Notes under the pieces: model-generated
Databases searched by the model: none
What the model was told of the DNA's origin: nothing
Seen by the model: only the letters and a program-made list of their open reading frames with translations
Part shown: positions 32,436-40,691 of the stretch, piece after piece
Numbering within the stretch: position 1 is the first letter of the stretch
Layout of the letters: the number at the start of each line of letters is the position of its first letter
NCBI RefSeq assembly: GCF_028994775.1
Contig: NZ_JAJQMN010000009.1
Coordinates: 62,001-126,000, forward strand
Reading direction: 5' to 3'
From: Promicromonospora iranensis
GTDB taxonomy: Bacteria; Actinomycetota; Actinomycetes; Actinomycetales; Cellulomonadaceae
Length of the DNA stretch: 64,000 bases
Position numbers and translations under genes: made by a program

Positions 32436-33566
32436 TCAGCCAGTGAAGCGGATCGGGACCAGCAGGTATCGGTAGGCGGAGTCGTCCTCGCCGTCCAGGC
32501 TGCCCTGACCGGTGAACTCGACGGGCTTGTTGGGATGCGTGAACGAGAGTCGAACGAAGTCGGTACCCAGTGCGCCGAGCCCGTCGAGCAGGAACTGCGG
32601 GTTGAACGCCACGGCGATGTCCTCGCCGACCAGCACCGCCTCCAGCGCCTCGGAAGCCTGTGCGTCGTCGCCGTGGCCGGCGTCGAGCACGACCTGGCCG
32701 TCGCTGAACGAGAGGCGGATCGGGGTGTTGCGTTCCGCGACGAGGCTCACACGCTTGGCGGCCTCGATCAGGGGCGCCGTGGCGACCACGGCGTGGATGG
32801 GTGTGCTGTCCGGGAAGAGCCTTCGGACGGCGGGGTAGTCACCCTCGACCAGCTGGGATGTCGTCTGGCGGCCGCCGGCCTCGAAGCCCACGAGGTCGAG
32901 GCCCTGGCCTGTGGACAACCCGACGTTCACGAGCCCACCCGAGCCGAGGGACTTGGCGACGTCGTTGAGGGTGCGTGCGCGGACGAGAGCCACGGCAGAG
33001 AACCCCGGGGTCGCTGGGGTCCAGGTGAGCTCCCGAAGCGCGAGGCGGTAGCGGTCCGTGGACAGGAGCGTGATGCGCTCGCCCTCGATCTCCACCCGCA
33101 CCCCGGTCAGCAGCGGCAGGGTGTCGTCCCGGCTGGCGGCGACGGTCACCTGGGCGACGGCGTGCGTGAACGCGTCACCGGAGACGGTGCCGCTGACCTC
33201 CGGGAGTCCAGGCAGTGCCGGGTACTCGTCCACAGGCATGGTGAGAAGTGTGAATCGGCTGGCCCCACAGGTGACGATGACCTTGTTGCCCTCGAGCGCC
33301 ACGTCCACAGGCTTGTTGGGCAGTGCTCGTGAGATCTCGGCCAGCAGCCGACCGGAGACCAGGACGGTACCTGGCTCTGCGACCTCAGCAGGAATCTCCG
33401 ACCGCGCGGACGTCTCGTAGTCGAAGCTCGCCAGGTTGATGACGCCCTGAGCGTCCGCCTCGATGCGGACGCCGGCGAGCACAGGTGCCGGCGGGCGCGT
33501 GGGGAGCGTGCGAGCTGTCCATGTCACGGCATCGGCGAGGACGTCGCGCTCGACCCTGAACTTCAT
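32436..33566 (-). CDS. dnaN: DNA polymerase III beta clamp
   Basis: 376 residues from ATG 33566. Three-domain sliding-clamp sequence with MKFRVERDVLADAV start, GRLLAEISRALP, LPGLPEVSG, and the C-terminal YLLVPIRF hydrophobic-pocket element. Known role: ring clamp tethering polymerase. Lies downstream of oriC and dnaA, on the same strand as dnaA. A TGTGGACAA DnaA box lies within it at 32910-32918. Confidence 0.97.
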   Translation of the reverse strand: MKFRVERDVLADAVTWTARTLPTRPPAPVLAGVRIEADAQGVINLASFDYETSARSEIPAEVAEPGTVLVSGRLLAEISRALPNKPVDVALEGNKVIVTCGASRFTLLTMPVDEYPALPGLPEVSGTVSGDAFTHAVAQVTVAASRDDTLPLLTGVRVEIEGERITLLSTDRYRLALRELTWTPATPGFSAVALVRARTLNDVAKSLGSGGLVNVGLSTGQGLDLVGFEAGGRQTTSQLVEGDYPAVRRLFPDSTPIHAVVATAPLIEAAKRVSLVAERNTPIRLSFSDGQVVLDAGHGDDAQASEALEAVLVGEDIAVAFNPQFLLDGLGALGTDFVRLSFTHPNKPVEFTGQGSLDGEDDSAYRYLLVPIRFTG

Positions 33567-34202
33567 GCCGTTGCATCTCCTCTTGTTCCTGGACTGTCGA
33601 GGGAAACCCTACGCGAGTTGCTGACCGCGTGGCACTCCAGAGTCTCCGGCTGTGGATGGACTTCTTTCGGTGCTTAGTACTAATGTTCGAAGACGTGCAC
33701 CGAGCGCCCGGACCGCCTGATGAAGGCGTGTGGATTCCCTCTTAGAGATAGATGTCGTAGTCGTAGTAGGTGTTGTGGAAACTGGGGATATCGGGTCTTC
33801 ACGCAGGTCAGAGGCCCTTTTCTCCTGTGGAGGAGCTGTGGGCTCACCTGTGCAAGAACTGGGGACACCTGTGGACGGCCCATTTGTACACACAGGCTGT
33901 CCACCGTTTTGGGGTTCGCCACCCACAGAAAAAGGCCGTTCGTCCACACCCGTCCACAGGCTTGTCCCCAGGTGTGTATCGGCAGGTCACGGCGATCGAC
34001 CGAGTTCTGCACAGGGTGCGTCCACAGTGCTGGGGACAAGCTGAGTGGATCGGCGGGAACCCGCGGCTCCCCGTGTGGATAGACCTGTGGAGGTGCGGAT
34101 ATGCAACACCCCCGTGCACCGGTCAGGCTGTGCACAGGGGTGGGGACAACTGTGAAAAAGGGCGGACTGTCCGGTTTCGAGGCGGTGGATCGCCGTCTGC
34201 GG
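33567..34202. other. oriC: Chromosomal replication origin oriC (dnaN-dnaA intergenic)
   Basis: 636 bp with no gene, packed with DnaA-box-like 9-mers on both strands. Examples: TTGTCCCCA at 33962-33970, its complement TGGGGACAA at 34031-34039 and 34141-34149, TGTGGATAG at 34074-34082, CCGTCCACA at 33950-33958, TCGTCCACA at 33940-33948, GCGTCCACA at 34018-34026, CTGTCCACC at 33897-33905, TGTGGACGG at 33870-33878. The dnaN-side part (about 33660-33790) is the most AT-rich and may be the unwinding element. Actinobacterial origins typically lie in this gap and use many degenerate boxes. No perfect TTATCCACA box is inside. Confidence 0.88.
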
Positions 34203-35639
34203 TCAGCCGCGCTGTTGCTGCTTGATCCGGCTCGTGAGCTCCGTGACCTGGTTGTAGGTCGAGCGACGCTCGGCCATCTGGCCCGCGATCTTCTTGTTCG
34301 CGTGCATGACCGTGGTGTGGTCGCGCCCGCCGAACTGCTGGCCGATCTTGGGCAGAGACAGGTCGGTGAGCTCACGGCACAGGTACATGGCTATCTGCCG
34401 GGCGGTCACCAGCACACGAGACCGGGACGATCCGCACAGGTCGTCGATGGTCAGGCCGAAGTACGCGGCCGTCTGTGCGATGACAACGGCCGGTGTGATC
34501 TCGGCGGTGTCGTCGTCATCGGTGATCAGGTCCTTGAGAACGATCTCGGCGAGGGCCAGGTCCACCTGCTGCCGGTTCAGGTTCGCGAACGCCGTGACGC
34601 GGATCAGAGCGCCCTCGAGCTCACGGATGTTCGTCGAGATCCGCGAGCCGATATAGGAGAGCACGTCGGCCGGCACGTCGAGATGCTCGCTCGCTGCCTT
34701 CTTCCGCATGATCGCGATGCGGGTCTCGAGGTCGGGGGGCTGGACATCGGTGATGAGGCCCCACTCGAAGCGGGAACGCAGCCGGTCCTCGAAGCCGTTG
34801 AGCTGCTTCGGTGGCACGTCGGATGTGATCACGACCTGCTTGTTGGCGTTGTGGAGCGCGTTGAACGTGTGGAAGAACTCCTCCATCGTCTGTTCCTTGC
34901 CCTGCAGGAACTGGATGTCGTCGATGAGGAGCACGTCGACGTCGCGGTACCGACGCTGGAACGCGCCAGCCTTGCCCTCGCCGATGCTGTTGATGAAGTC
35001 GTTGGTGAACTCCTCGGAGTTCACATACCGCACGCGGATGTGTGGATACAGGTTGTGGACGTAGTGCCCGATGGCGTGCAGCAGGTGGGTCTTGCCCAGT
35101 CCCGAGTCGCCGTAGATGAAGAGCGGGTTGTAGGCCTTCGCCGGTGCCTCGGCCACGGCGACGGCGGCCGCGTGCGCGAACCGGTTGGACGAGCCGATGA
35201 CGAACGTCTCGAAGATGTACTTCGGGTTCAGCCTGGTCGGCTCGGCAGACGGCTTCGGTGCGGGCTGCGGAGCGATTGGCATCTGTGCCTGCTCGGGCTC
35301 CGGCGGTTCCTGCTCGAGGGAGAGAGTGGCCGGTCCCGAGATCTGCGACGGACCGGCGAGCGTCCGGCTGCTCAGCTCGGGGTCGACGGTGATGCCGAAC
35401 CGCACGTCGCGTCCCAGCACAGAAGACATCGCCGACACGAGGTCGTCGCGGACCGCCGTCTCCAGATACGTACGGGTCTGCTCGTGGGGGACAGCGATGA
35501 ACACCATGTCGTCCAGCACTGCCATCGGCTTGGCCAGGCGGATGAAGGCGAGCTGCCGGGGGCTCATATCGGGCCGGCCCTCGAGTGCCGTCAGGGTCTG
35601 TGCCCAGACGTCACCGATGTTCTCGTCCGGGTTGGCCAC
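34203..35639 (-). CDS. dnaA: Chromosomal replication initiator DnaA
   Basis: 478 residues from GTG 35639, preceded by AAGGAAA at good spacing. An ATG at 35702 would add 21 residues, but it has no ribosome binding site and those codons have far lower G/C at third positions than the rest. Domain I about 1-75; Pro/Glu-rich domain II 90-135; AAA+ domain III with Walker A GDSGLGKT (177-184) and Walker B LLIDD (237-241); domain IV with GGRDHTTVMHA. Known role: ATP-dependent opening of oriC. Three DnaA-box-like sites at 35712-35743 suggest autoregulation. Confidence 0.96.
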   Translation of the reverse strand: MANPDENIGDVWAQTLTALEGRPDMSPRQLAFIRLAKPMAVLDDMVFIAVPHEQTRTYLETAVRDDLVSAMSSVLGRDVRFGITVDPELSSRTLAGPSQISGPATLSLEQEPPEPEQAQMPIAPQPAPKPSAEPTRLNPKYIFETFVIGSSNRFAHAAAVAVAEAPAKAYNPLFIYGDSGLGKTHLLHAIGHYVHNLYPHIRVRYVNSEEFTNDFINSIGEGKAGAFQRRYRDVDVLLIDDIQFLQGKEQTMEEFFHTFNALHNANKQVVITSDVPPKQLNGFEDRLRSRFEWGLITDVQPPDLETRIAIMRKKAASEHLDVPADVLSYIGSRISTNIRELEGALIRVTAFANLNRQQVDLALAEIVLKDLITDDDDTAEITPAVVIAQTAAYFGLTIDDLCGSSRSRVLVTARQIAMYLCRELTDLSLPKIGQQFGGRDHTTVMHANKKIAGQMAERRSTYNQVTELTSRIKQQQRG

Positions 35640-36070
35640 TGGCTTTCCTTCGTCTCGTGCGCGGGGTCCTGCAAGTGCTGGGGGTGTGTTGGAGTCTGCC
35701 ATGATGGGGCACCGTCCACACAGTTGTCCACAGGTTGTGGATTGCGCGGATCGCCGCTGAACAAGTGGTACACGGGCAGGTGAACCAGCCCTCCGGACGG
35801 CTGGTCGAAGCCCGCGATGTGGCGCGTCCGACACGCATGATCCCGCCGCTCTGGTTTGACCCGGAGGGCATAGGCGGCGTAACGTCATACAGCCGTTCCA
35901 GGTACTTCTGCGCGCCTACACACGGATTCTGGCCGCGTCTCTTCGACGTCGGCCATGACCGGTGGAGCAGGCCCCGGGTCGGCGAGGCCAATCGTTGTAC
36001 TGAGCGGCCAACTTTCACTGCATCGTCGAGGACAGACGGTGTGCCTACCCCGACGTTCTTGGAGTACCTC
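35640..36070. promoter_or_regulatory. dnaA-rpmH divergent intergenic region with DnaA boxes
   Basis: A perfect TTGTCCACA box at 35724-35732 is flanked by CCGTCCACA (35712-35720) and TGTGGATTG (35736-35744). They lie just upstream of dnaA, the usual place for DnaA autoregulation. The remaining 300 bp up to rpmH should hold the rpmH promoter; no convincing -35/-10 pair was identified and no other gene is evident. Confidence 0.7.
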
Positions 36071-36208
36071 GTGAGCAAGCGGACCTTCCAGCCGAACACC
36101 CGCCGTCGTGCAAAGACCCACGGCTTCCGGCTGCGCATGCGCACCCGCGCCGGCCGCGCCATCCTGGCGGACCGTCGTCGCAAGGGTCGCGCCGAGCTCT
36201 CAGCCTGA
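36071..36208 (+). CDS. rpmH: Ribosomal protein bL34
   Basis: 45 residues from GTG 36071, GGAG 7 nt upstream. [19 protein letters not shown] is the standard bL34 sequence, ending in [10 protein letters not shown]. Highly basic. First gene of the rpmH-rnpA-yidD-yidC-jag group, divergent from dnaA. Confidence 0.98.
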   Translation: MSKRTFQPNTRRRAKTHGFRLRMRTRAGRAILADRRRKGRAELSA

Positions 36209-36211
36209 GCC

Positions 36212-36589
36212 ATGCTGCCCGCGGCGCACCGTCTGCGCCGTTCCGTCGACTTCGAGCGGACGGTGCGTCGCGGCACGCGTGCAGGTCGATCGACCGTGGT
36301 AGTTCACCTCCTGGTGCCGGACGAAAGTGTCTCGGACGCAGGATCGGGAACTCCACAGGTCGGTTTTGTCGTTTCCAAGGCTGTGGGCAACTCCGTGCAG
36401 CGCAATCTCGTGAAGCGTCGGCTCCGTGCCGCCGCTGCTGAGCAGCTGTCGGTGCTGCCCGGTGCTTCGCGCACCGTGGTGCGTGCACTTCCGGCGTCAT
36501 CGTCGGCGACGTACGCCGATCTTGAGCGGGACCTCGACTCGTGCCTGCGCCGTGCCGTCGCGCGCGCTACCGGAGACGGCAAGAGATGA
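36212..36589 (+). CDS. rnpA: Ribonuclease P protein component
   Basis: 125 residues from ATG 36212, three nt after the rpmH stop. Family start LPAAHRLRRSVDFERTVRRG and the RNA-binding RNLVKRRLR motif. Known role: protein subunit of RNase P for tRNA 5' maturation. Overlaps yidD by 4 nt (ATGA). Confidence 0.97.
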   Translation: MLPAAHRLRRSVDFERTVRRGTRAGRSTVVVHLLVPDESVSDAGSGTPQVGFVVSKAVGNSVQRNLVKRRLRAAAAEQLSVLPGASRTVVRALPASSSATYADLERDLDSCLRRAVARATGDGKR

Positions 36590-36894
36590 CCACCATCCCC
36601 GCGCCCGAGGGTGAGGCGCCGCCGCGCGAGCCCTCGCTGATCGGCCGGCTCCCGGTGACCCTCCTCGTGGGGATGGTGCGCTTCTATCAGGCGTTCATCA
36701 GCCCGATGAGCCCTCCGAGCTGTAAGTACTACCCGTCCTGCTCGCAGTACACCTTGATCGCCTTGCGGCGTCACGGTGCAGTGCGCGGGCTGGGTCTCGC
36801 GCTGTGGCGCCTGCTGCGGTGCAACCCGTGGAGTCTCGGCGGCGTCGACGACGTGCCGCCCGTGCGCGGCGCGCACACCCACGCCGAGGGCTGA
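36586..36894 (+). CDS. yidD: Membrane protein insertion efficiency factor YidD
   Basis: 102 residues from ATG 36586, overlapping the rnpA stop. Family signature SPPSCKYYPSCSQYTLIAL followed by LLRCNPWSLGG. Amphipathic N-terminal helix (about 22-40). Known role: small membrane-associated helper of YidC-dependent insertion. Tail AHTHAEG. Confidence 0.96.
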   Translation: MTTIPAPEGEAPPREPSLIGRLPVTLLVGMVRFYQAFISPMSPPSCKYYPSCSQYTLIALRRHGAVRGLGLALWRLLRCNPWSLGGVDDVPPVRGAHTHAEG

Positions 36895-36975
36895 CCTGCC
36901 CCGGCTCGGGCCGCCGACACGACACCCGCACCTCCCCGCAGACTTCGCGTCACCAACTCTGGAGCTTCTTGACCG

Positions 36976-38154
36976 ATGGACTTCTTCGCATTCCTCTGGC
37001 CGATCGAATGGGTCGTCGCCTGGATCATCTACGGGTCGCACTGGGTCTTCACGTCTCTGGGGATGGCCTCCGGCCCTGGCACGGCGTGGGTCCTGTCGAT
37101 CGTCGCGCTGGTGATCGTCATCCGCATCGTGCTCATCCCGCTCTTCTTCAAGCAGATCAAGGCTTCGCGCGGGATGCAGATGATCCAGCCCGAGCTGCAG
37201 GCCGTGCAGAAGAAGTACAAGGGCAAGACGGACCCCGCGTCCCGCGAGAACATGACGCGCGAGACCATGGAGCTGTACCGGAAGCACGGGACGAACCCGT
37301 TCGCGTCCTGCATGCCGATCCTGCTGCAGTCGCCCATCTTCTTCGCGCTGTTCCGGGTGCTGAACGGTCTGGAGGCCATCTCGACCGGTAACGCGGATCC
37401 GATCGGGCCGATCACCCAGTCGGTTGCCGGCGACATCGAGTCGTCGACGCTCTTCGGCGCTCAGCTGAGCGACGTCTTCCTGCAGACGGACTCCTGGGTC
37501 TCCCGCACCGTCGTCATCGTGCTGATCGTCGCGATGAGCGTCACGACGTTCACCACGCAGCGGCAGCTGACGATGAAGAACATGCCGCCTTCGGCCCTCG
37601 AGGGCCCGATGGCGCAGACGCAGAAGATGATGCTGTACATGCTGCCGCTGGTCTTCGCCATCTCCGGCGTGAACTTCCCGGTCGGTGTTCTGATCTACTG
37701 GACGGTCACCAACCTCTGGTCCATGGGTCAGCAGTACTACACGATCAAGCGCATGCCGACGCCGGGCTCGATCGCTGAGAAGCAGATGAAGGAGCGGCAG
37801 GCGGCGAAGGCCGCCAAGCGCGCCGCCAAGAACGGCGAGGTCATCGAGGACGAGACTCCCGTGGTGGAGCAGCCCAAGAGCGGCCAGCGGGTGCAGCCGA
37901 AGCGGAAGGACCGGCAGAAGGGCACGGCGCGTCCCGCGCCCACCCGTCCCGTCATCGCGCAGTCCGCGCCGCAGGACGAATCGCAGTCCGCGCCGCAGGA
38001 CGAATCCGAGCCGACGCCGGCGAAGCAGACCGGGTCCAAGCCCAAGCCGTCCGGCACGACGCCGGCCAAGCAGCCGGGTTCGAAGCCGAAGCCGTCCGGC
38101 ACGACACCCGGGTCCACCCCGACGTCGTCGGGCAAGCGCAAGCAGAAGAAGTAG
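36976..38154 (+). CDS. yidC: Membrane protein insertase YidC
   Basis: 392 residues from ATG 36976. Gram-positive type without a large periplasmic domain: about five membrane segments, first helices at about 8-30 and 35-58, cytoplasmic loop with KYKGKTDPASRENM, conserved FALFRVLNGL and the NFPVGVLIYWTVTNLWSMGQQYY end. The C-terminal cytoplasmic tail is basic and Pro/Ser-rich with short repeats (SAPQDES twice, GSKPKPSGTTP twice). Known role: inserts and folds membrane proteins, with or without SecYEG. Confidence 0.96.
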   Translation: MDFFAFLWPIEWVVAWIIYGSHWVFTSLGMASGPGTAWVLSIVALVIVIRIVLIPLFFKQIKASRGMQMIQPELQAVQKKYKGKTDPASRENMTRETMELYRKHGTNPFASCMPILLQSPIFFALFRVLNGLEAISTGNADPIGPITQSVAGDIESSTLFGAQLSDVFLQTDSWVSRTVVIVLIVAMSVTTFTTQRQLTMKNMPPSALEGPMAQTQKMMLYMLPLVFAISGVNFPVGVLIYWTVTNLWSMGQQYYTIKRMPTPGSIAEKQMKERQAAKAAKRAAKNGEVIEDETPVVEQPKSGQRVQPKRKDRQKGTARPAPTRPVIAQSAPQDESQSAPQDESEPTPAKQTGSKPKPSGTTPAKQPGSKPKPSGTTPGSTPTSSGKRKQKK

Positions 38155-38165
38155 GAGGAGACCCG

Positions 38166-38720
38166 ATGAACGCGAGCACAGGTACGGCCGCGCCCGACCC
38201 CGCGGCTCCGGTCGTGGATCCTGAGGACCGGACCAAGCGCCTCGAGGAAGAGGGCGAGATCGCGGCCGACTATCTCGAGGAGTTCCTCGACATCGCCGAC
38301 CTGGACGGTGACATCGACCTGGACATCAAGCACGACCGCGCCGCGGTCGAGGTTGTCGCGGACGATCCCAAGTCGCTGGCGCAGCTCATCGGCAGCGAGG
38401 GCGAGGTGCTCGACGCGATACAGGAGCTCACGCGTCTGGCGGTGCAGACGCGCACGGGCGAGCGAAGCCGCCTGATGCTCGACATCGGCGGGTACCGGGC
38501 CGCTCGACGGGTCGAGCTCACGCGCCTCGCCGACGCTGCGGTCGAGCAGGTGCGCAGCTCCGGCGAGGAGGTCGAGCTCGAGCCGCTGAACGCCTTCGAG
38601 CGCAAGGTGGTGCACGACGCGGTCGCCGCGGCCGGCCTGGTCAGTGACTCACGTGGTGTCGAGCCCGAACGATACGTAGTGGTCCAGCCGGCAGGCGCGC
38701 CAGCAGCGGTCAGCGACTGA
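38166..38720 (+). CDS. jag: Jag/KhpB-like RNA-binding protein with KH and R3H domains
   Basis: 184 residues from ATG 38166, 11 nt after yidC with AGGAGG in between. KH domain around residues 45-115 with LIGSEGEVLDAI as its GxxG loop. R3H domain around 120-180 with ERKVVHDAVAA. No Jag N-terminal domain. Known biology: KhpB-type proteins bind RNA and are linked to division and growth in Firmicutes; the actinobacterial role is unknown. Last gene of the rpmH-yidC group; followed by a 20-bp terminator hairpin. Confidence 0.93.
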   Translation: MNASTGTAAPDPAAPVVDPEDRTKRLEEEGEIAADYLEEFLDIADLDGDIDLDIKHDRAAVEVVADDPKSLAQLIGSEGEVLDAIQELTRLAVQTRTGERSRLMLDIGGYRAARRVELTRLADAAVEQVRSSGEEVELEPLNAFERKVVHDAVAAAGLVSDSRGVEPERYVVVQPAGAPAAVSD

Positions 38721-38734
38721 TCTATTGGCCTCGG

Positions 38735-38777
38735 CCGAGGGCCGGTGTGCGTCCCGAGGACGTGCACCGGCCCTCGG
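38735..38777 (+). terminator. 20-bp hairpin between jag and rsmG
   Basis: Bases 38735-38754 pair with 38758-38777 around a CGA triloop; all 20 pairs form in RNA, two as adjacent G-U wobbles. It lies 15 nt after the jag stop and shows that the rsmG coding region must start downstream of it. Confidence 0.9.
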
Positions 38778-38817
38778 TGTGTTTGGCTACTTTCGAGAGC
38801 AAGTGGAGGGCGGGGAC

Positions 38818-39507
38818 GTGGAAGGTTCGGACAGTGCGGCACAGGAGATGCCTGTCGGAGGCGATGTCGTGCCCGACAGCGAGACGCTCGGTGCGAGCGA
38901 TGCTGTCAAGGCGTACCTGGGCGATGCGTACGACGGCGTCGCACGCTATGCGGAGATGCTTCGTGACCAGGGGGAGCTCCGCGGACTGATTGGGCCTCGC
39001 GAGGTTCCGCGCATCTGGGAGCGGCACATCCTCAACTCCGCTGCGATCATGCCGTACCTTCCGGCGTCGGGCTCGGTGGCTGACATCGGGTCGGGTGCCG
39101 GCCTTCCGGGAGTCGTGCTGGCGTTGATGCGGCCGGACCTCGAAGTGATCCTCATCGAGCCGATGGAGCGACGGACGACTTGGCTCGCAGAGGTCGTCGA
39201 CGAGCTCGGCCTGACGAACGTCCAGGTGAAGCGAGGGCGCGCGGAGGAGTTCCACGACGCGTTCGAGGTAGATGCGGTCACGTCCCGAGCGGTGGCCGCA
39301 CTGTCCAAGCTGGTCCGACTGAGCATGCCGCTCGTCCGGGTGGGCGGTGAGATGGTGATCCTCAAGGGCCGCAGCGTTGCGGAGGAGGTTGAGCCGGCGC
39401 GCAAGGTTCTTCGGAAGTACGCAGCGGGCGATCCGGACATCCTTGAAGGCGTCACCGTTGATGGCGTTGAGTCCACGACGATCGTGCGGGTGCGTCGAGG
39501 AAAGTAG
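38818..39507 (+). CDS. rsmG: 16S rRNA (guanine527-N7)-methyltransferase RsmG
   Basis: 229 residues from GTG 38818, with GGAGGGCG upstream; earlier in-frame starts fall within the terminator hairpin. GidB-family motifs: GPREVPRIWERHILNSA, SAM-binding SVADIGSGAGLPGV, VTSRAVAALSKL. Known role: m7G527 in 16S rRNA; loss gives low-level streptomycin resistance in other species. Upstream of the parS-rich segment and parA. Confidence 0.95.
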   Translation: MEGSDSAAQEMPVGGDVVPDSETLGASDAVKAYLGDAYDGVARYAEMLRDQGELRGLIGPREVPRIWERHILNSAAIMPYLPASGSVADIGSGAGLPGVVLALMRPDLEVILIEPMERRTTWLAEVVDELGLTNVQVKRGRAEEFHDAFEVDAVTSRAVAALSKLVRLSMPLVRVGGEMVILKGRSVAEEVEPARKVLRKYAAGDPDILEGVTVDGVESTTIVRVRRGK

Positions 39508-39524
39508 AGCAACCCACGGAAGTG

Positions 39525-39538
39525 GTTTCACGTGGAAC
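39525..39538. promoter_or_regulatory. parS: parS site
   Basis: GTTTCACGTGGAAC, exact parS core, 18 nt after the rsmG stop. Confidence 0.93.
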
Positions 39539-39744
39539 GGGAGCAGTCGCCTGGAGCGAGTGCTCCCGTTCTGTCGCTGCGCTGCGGGCGGGCGGCCGCC
39601 CCTGCCTTGGGCGGAGACTCTTGCGAGCGCGGACGTCACGGTGTCGCCACCGGTCGGCGGGCTGGGTCGCTGCAGTCCTGGGCCTGTTGCGCCCGACCGG
39701 TGCTTCGGTCGAGGGAGTGCCGCGGTCCGGAGAGGTCGACCACC

Positions 39745-39830
39745 AGTAGTCGACCCAGTGGTCGACCCAATGGTCGACCCAGTAGTCGACGCTGTAGTCG
39801 GCCAGGCGAGTCGGCCAGGCGAGTCGGCCA
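39745..39830. repeat. Tandem 12-bp and 13-bp repeats with GTCGAC cores
   Basis: AGTAGTCGACCC-like 12-mers at 39745, 39757, 39769, 39781 and a diverged one at 39793, then two identical 13-mers GGCGAGTCGGCCA at 39805 and 39818. GTCGAC is itself palindromic. Located between the first two parS sites. Confidence 0.8.
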
Positions 39831-39918
39831 GGTGCTGGCCCGGGGCCGGTGGGTGTGGTCGCGGGGGCCTGAGTGAGTGGCCCGGATTGGCGACGTCAAG
39901 CCGGTCCGTTGGGGCCGT

Positions 39919-39932
39919 GTTTCACGTGGAAC
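39919..39932. promoter_or_regulatory. parS: parS site
   Basis: GTTTCACGTGGAAC, exact parS core in the rsmG-parA segment. Confidence 0.93.
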
Positions 39933-40196
39933 TAGCGAGACGAACTGGCAGAGCACCCGCAGCGCTGGATGGCCAGGTGTTCGGAGAACGGCCGGCGTCG
40001 ATGGTCAGGCGGGCGGCCTCCGTACATAGCCCTCGTGCTGTTCCCGGGGCTTCGGGAGTGGGGTGCGCCGCGTGAGCGGCTCGTCGTCGTTGGGCGGCCG
40101 GGACCAGGCACCACCCGCATCTCCACCTTGACTATGCGCATGCAGCCGATTCACGGTCCCATCCCGACCGGACCGCCTCGTGTTTCACGTGATCAC

Positions 40197-40210
40197 GTTT
40201 CACGTGAAAC
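40197..40210. promoter_or_regulatory. parS: parS site with adjacent degenerate copy
   Basis: GTTTCACGTGAAAC, the fully palindromic form. A partial copy, GTTTCACGTGATCA, begins 15 bp upstream at 40182. Confidence 0.94.
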
Positions 40211-40495
40211 GCCCGGAGGTGTGGGAGACCGCTGGTCTGCCGTGAACGACGTGTGTTCACGGTGGCGCCGGCGGACCGGTGGAAGGAGTCATGCCGGCCA
40301 CGGTGCACCACAATCGGCGGCGAGCTCGATGCGCTCAAGTCCCCACAGGAACTGGGCGGCCTATCGGGCCACGCGGCGGCTGCGCGCAGTCGACATCATG
40401 GGGGAGGAGTTCCGGGTGCCGGGCGCGGTGTGGAGGAACGAATGTGGGACGGAGGAGGCGCCCCAGAGGGCGACTCACTCGTGCTTCGTCCGAGC

Positions 40496-40509
40496 GTTTC
40501 ACGTGAAAC
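40496..40509. promoter_or_regulatory. parS: parS site
   Basis: GTTTCACGTGAAAC, fully palindromic, about 190 bp before the proposed parA start. Confidence 0.94.
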
Positions 40510-40691
40510 TTGAACCGTCGATCGCGGTAGTTCCCGAAGAGTTGGACAACGGCGTCTTTCGGGTGCACCGAGGTCGACGTCTGGCCGGAAGGTCGGGATC
40601 AGGGTCCAAAGGGGCAGAAGAGTGGATCCGATCCCTCCGGGACCGGCGTTTCGACACCGCCGAACAGGCGCGCGACCTTAGCGTTACAGGC

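Larger units (their letters stand above)
39508..40691. other. 1.2-kb parS-rich segment between rsmG and parA, no convincing gene
   Basis: Four exact parS sites (39525, 39919, 40197, 40496) and one degenerate copy at 40182-40195. Also a block of 12-13-bp tandem repeats at 39745-39830. The frames open here encode Arg/Gly/Pro-rich sequence typical of non-coding high-GC DNA, with no codon bias or ribosome binding sites. Likely a centromere region and parAB promoter region. Confidence 0.65.

Noticed and set aside
39745..39830. Possible CRISPR array at the tandem repeats
   Set aside because: Units are 12-13 bp with no spacers and no cas genes are present.
39377..40075. Plus-strand frame spanning the GTCGAC repeats (VDPVVDP-like peptide)
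   Set aside because: It overlaps the rsmG end, has no ribosome binding site and no codon bias; the peptide repeat only reflects 12-bp DNA repeats.
39969..40691. Extension of the parA frame upstream to 39969
   Set aside because: This part is Arg/Gly/Pro-rich, lacks codon bias, contains several parS sites and looks non-coding; the composition changes sharply near 40700.
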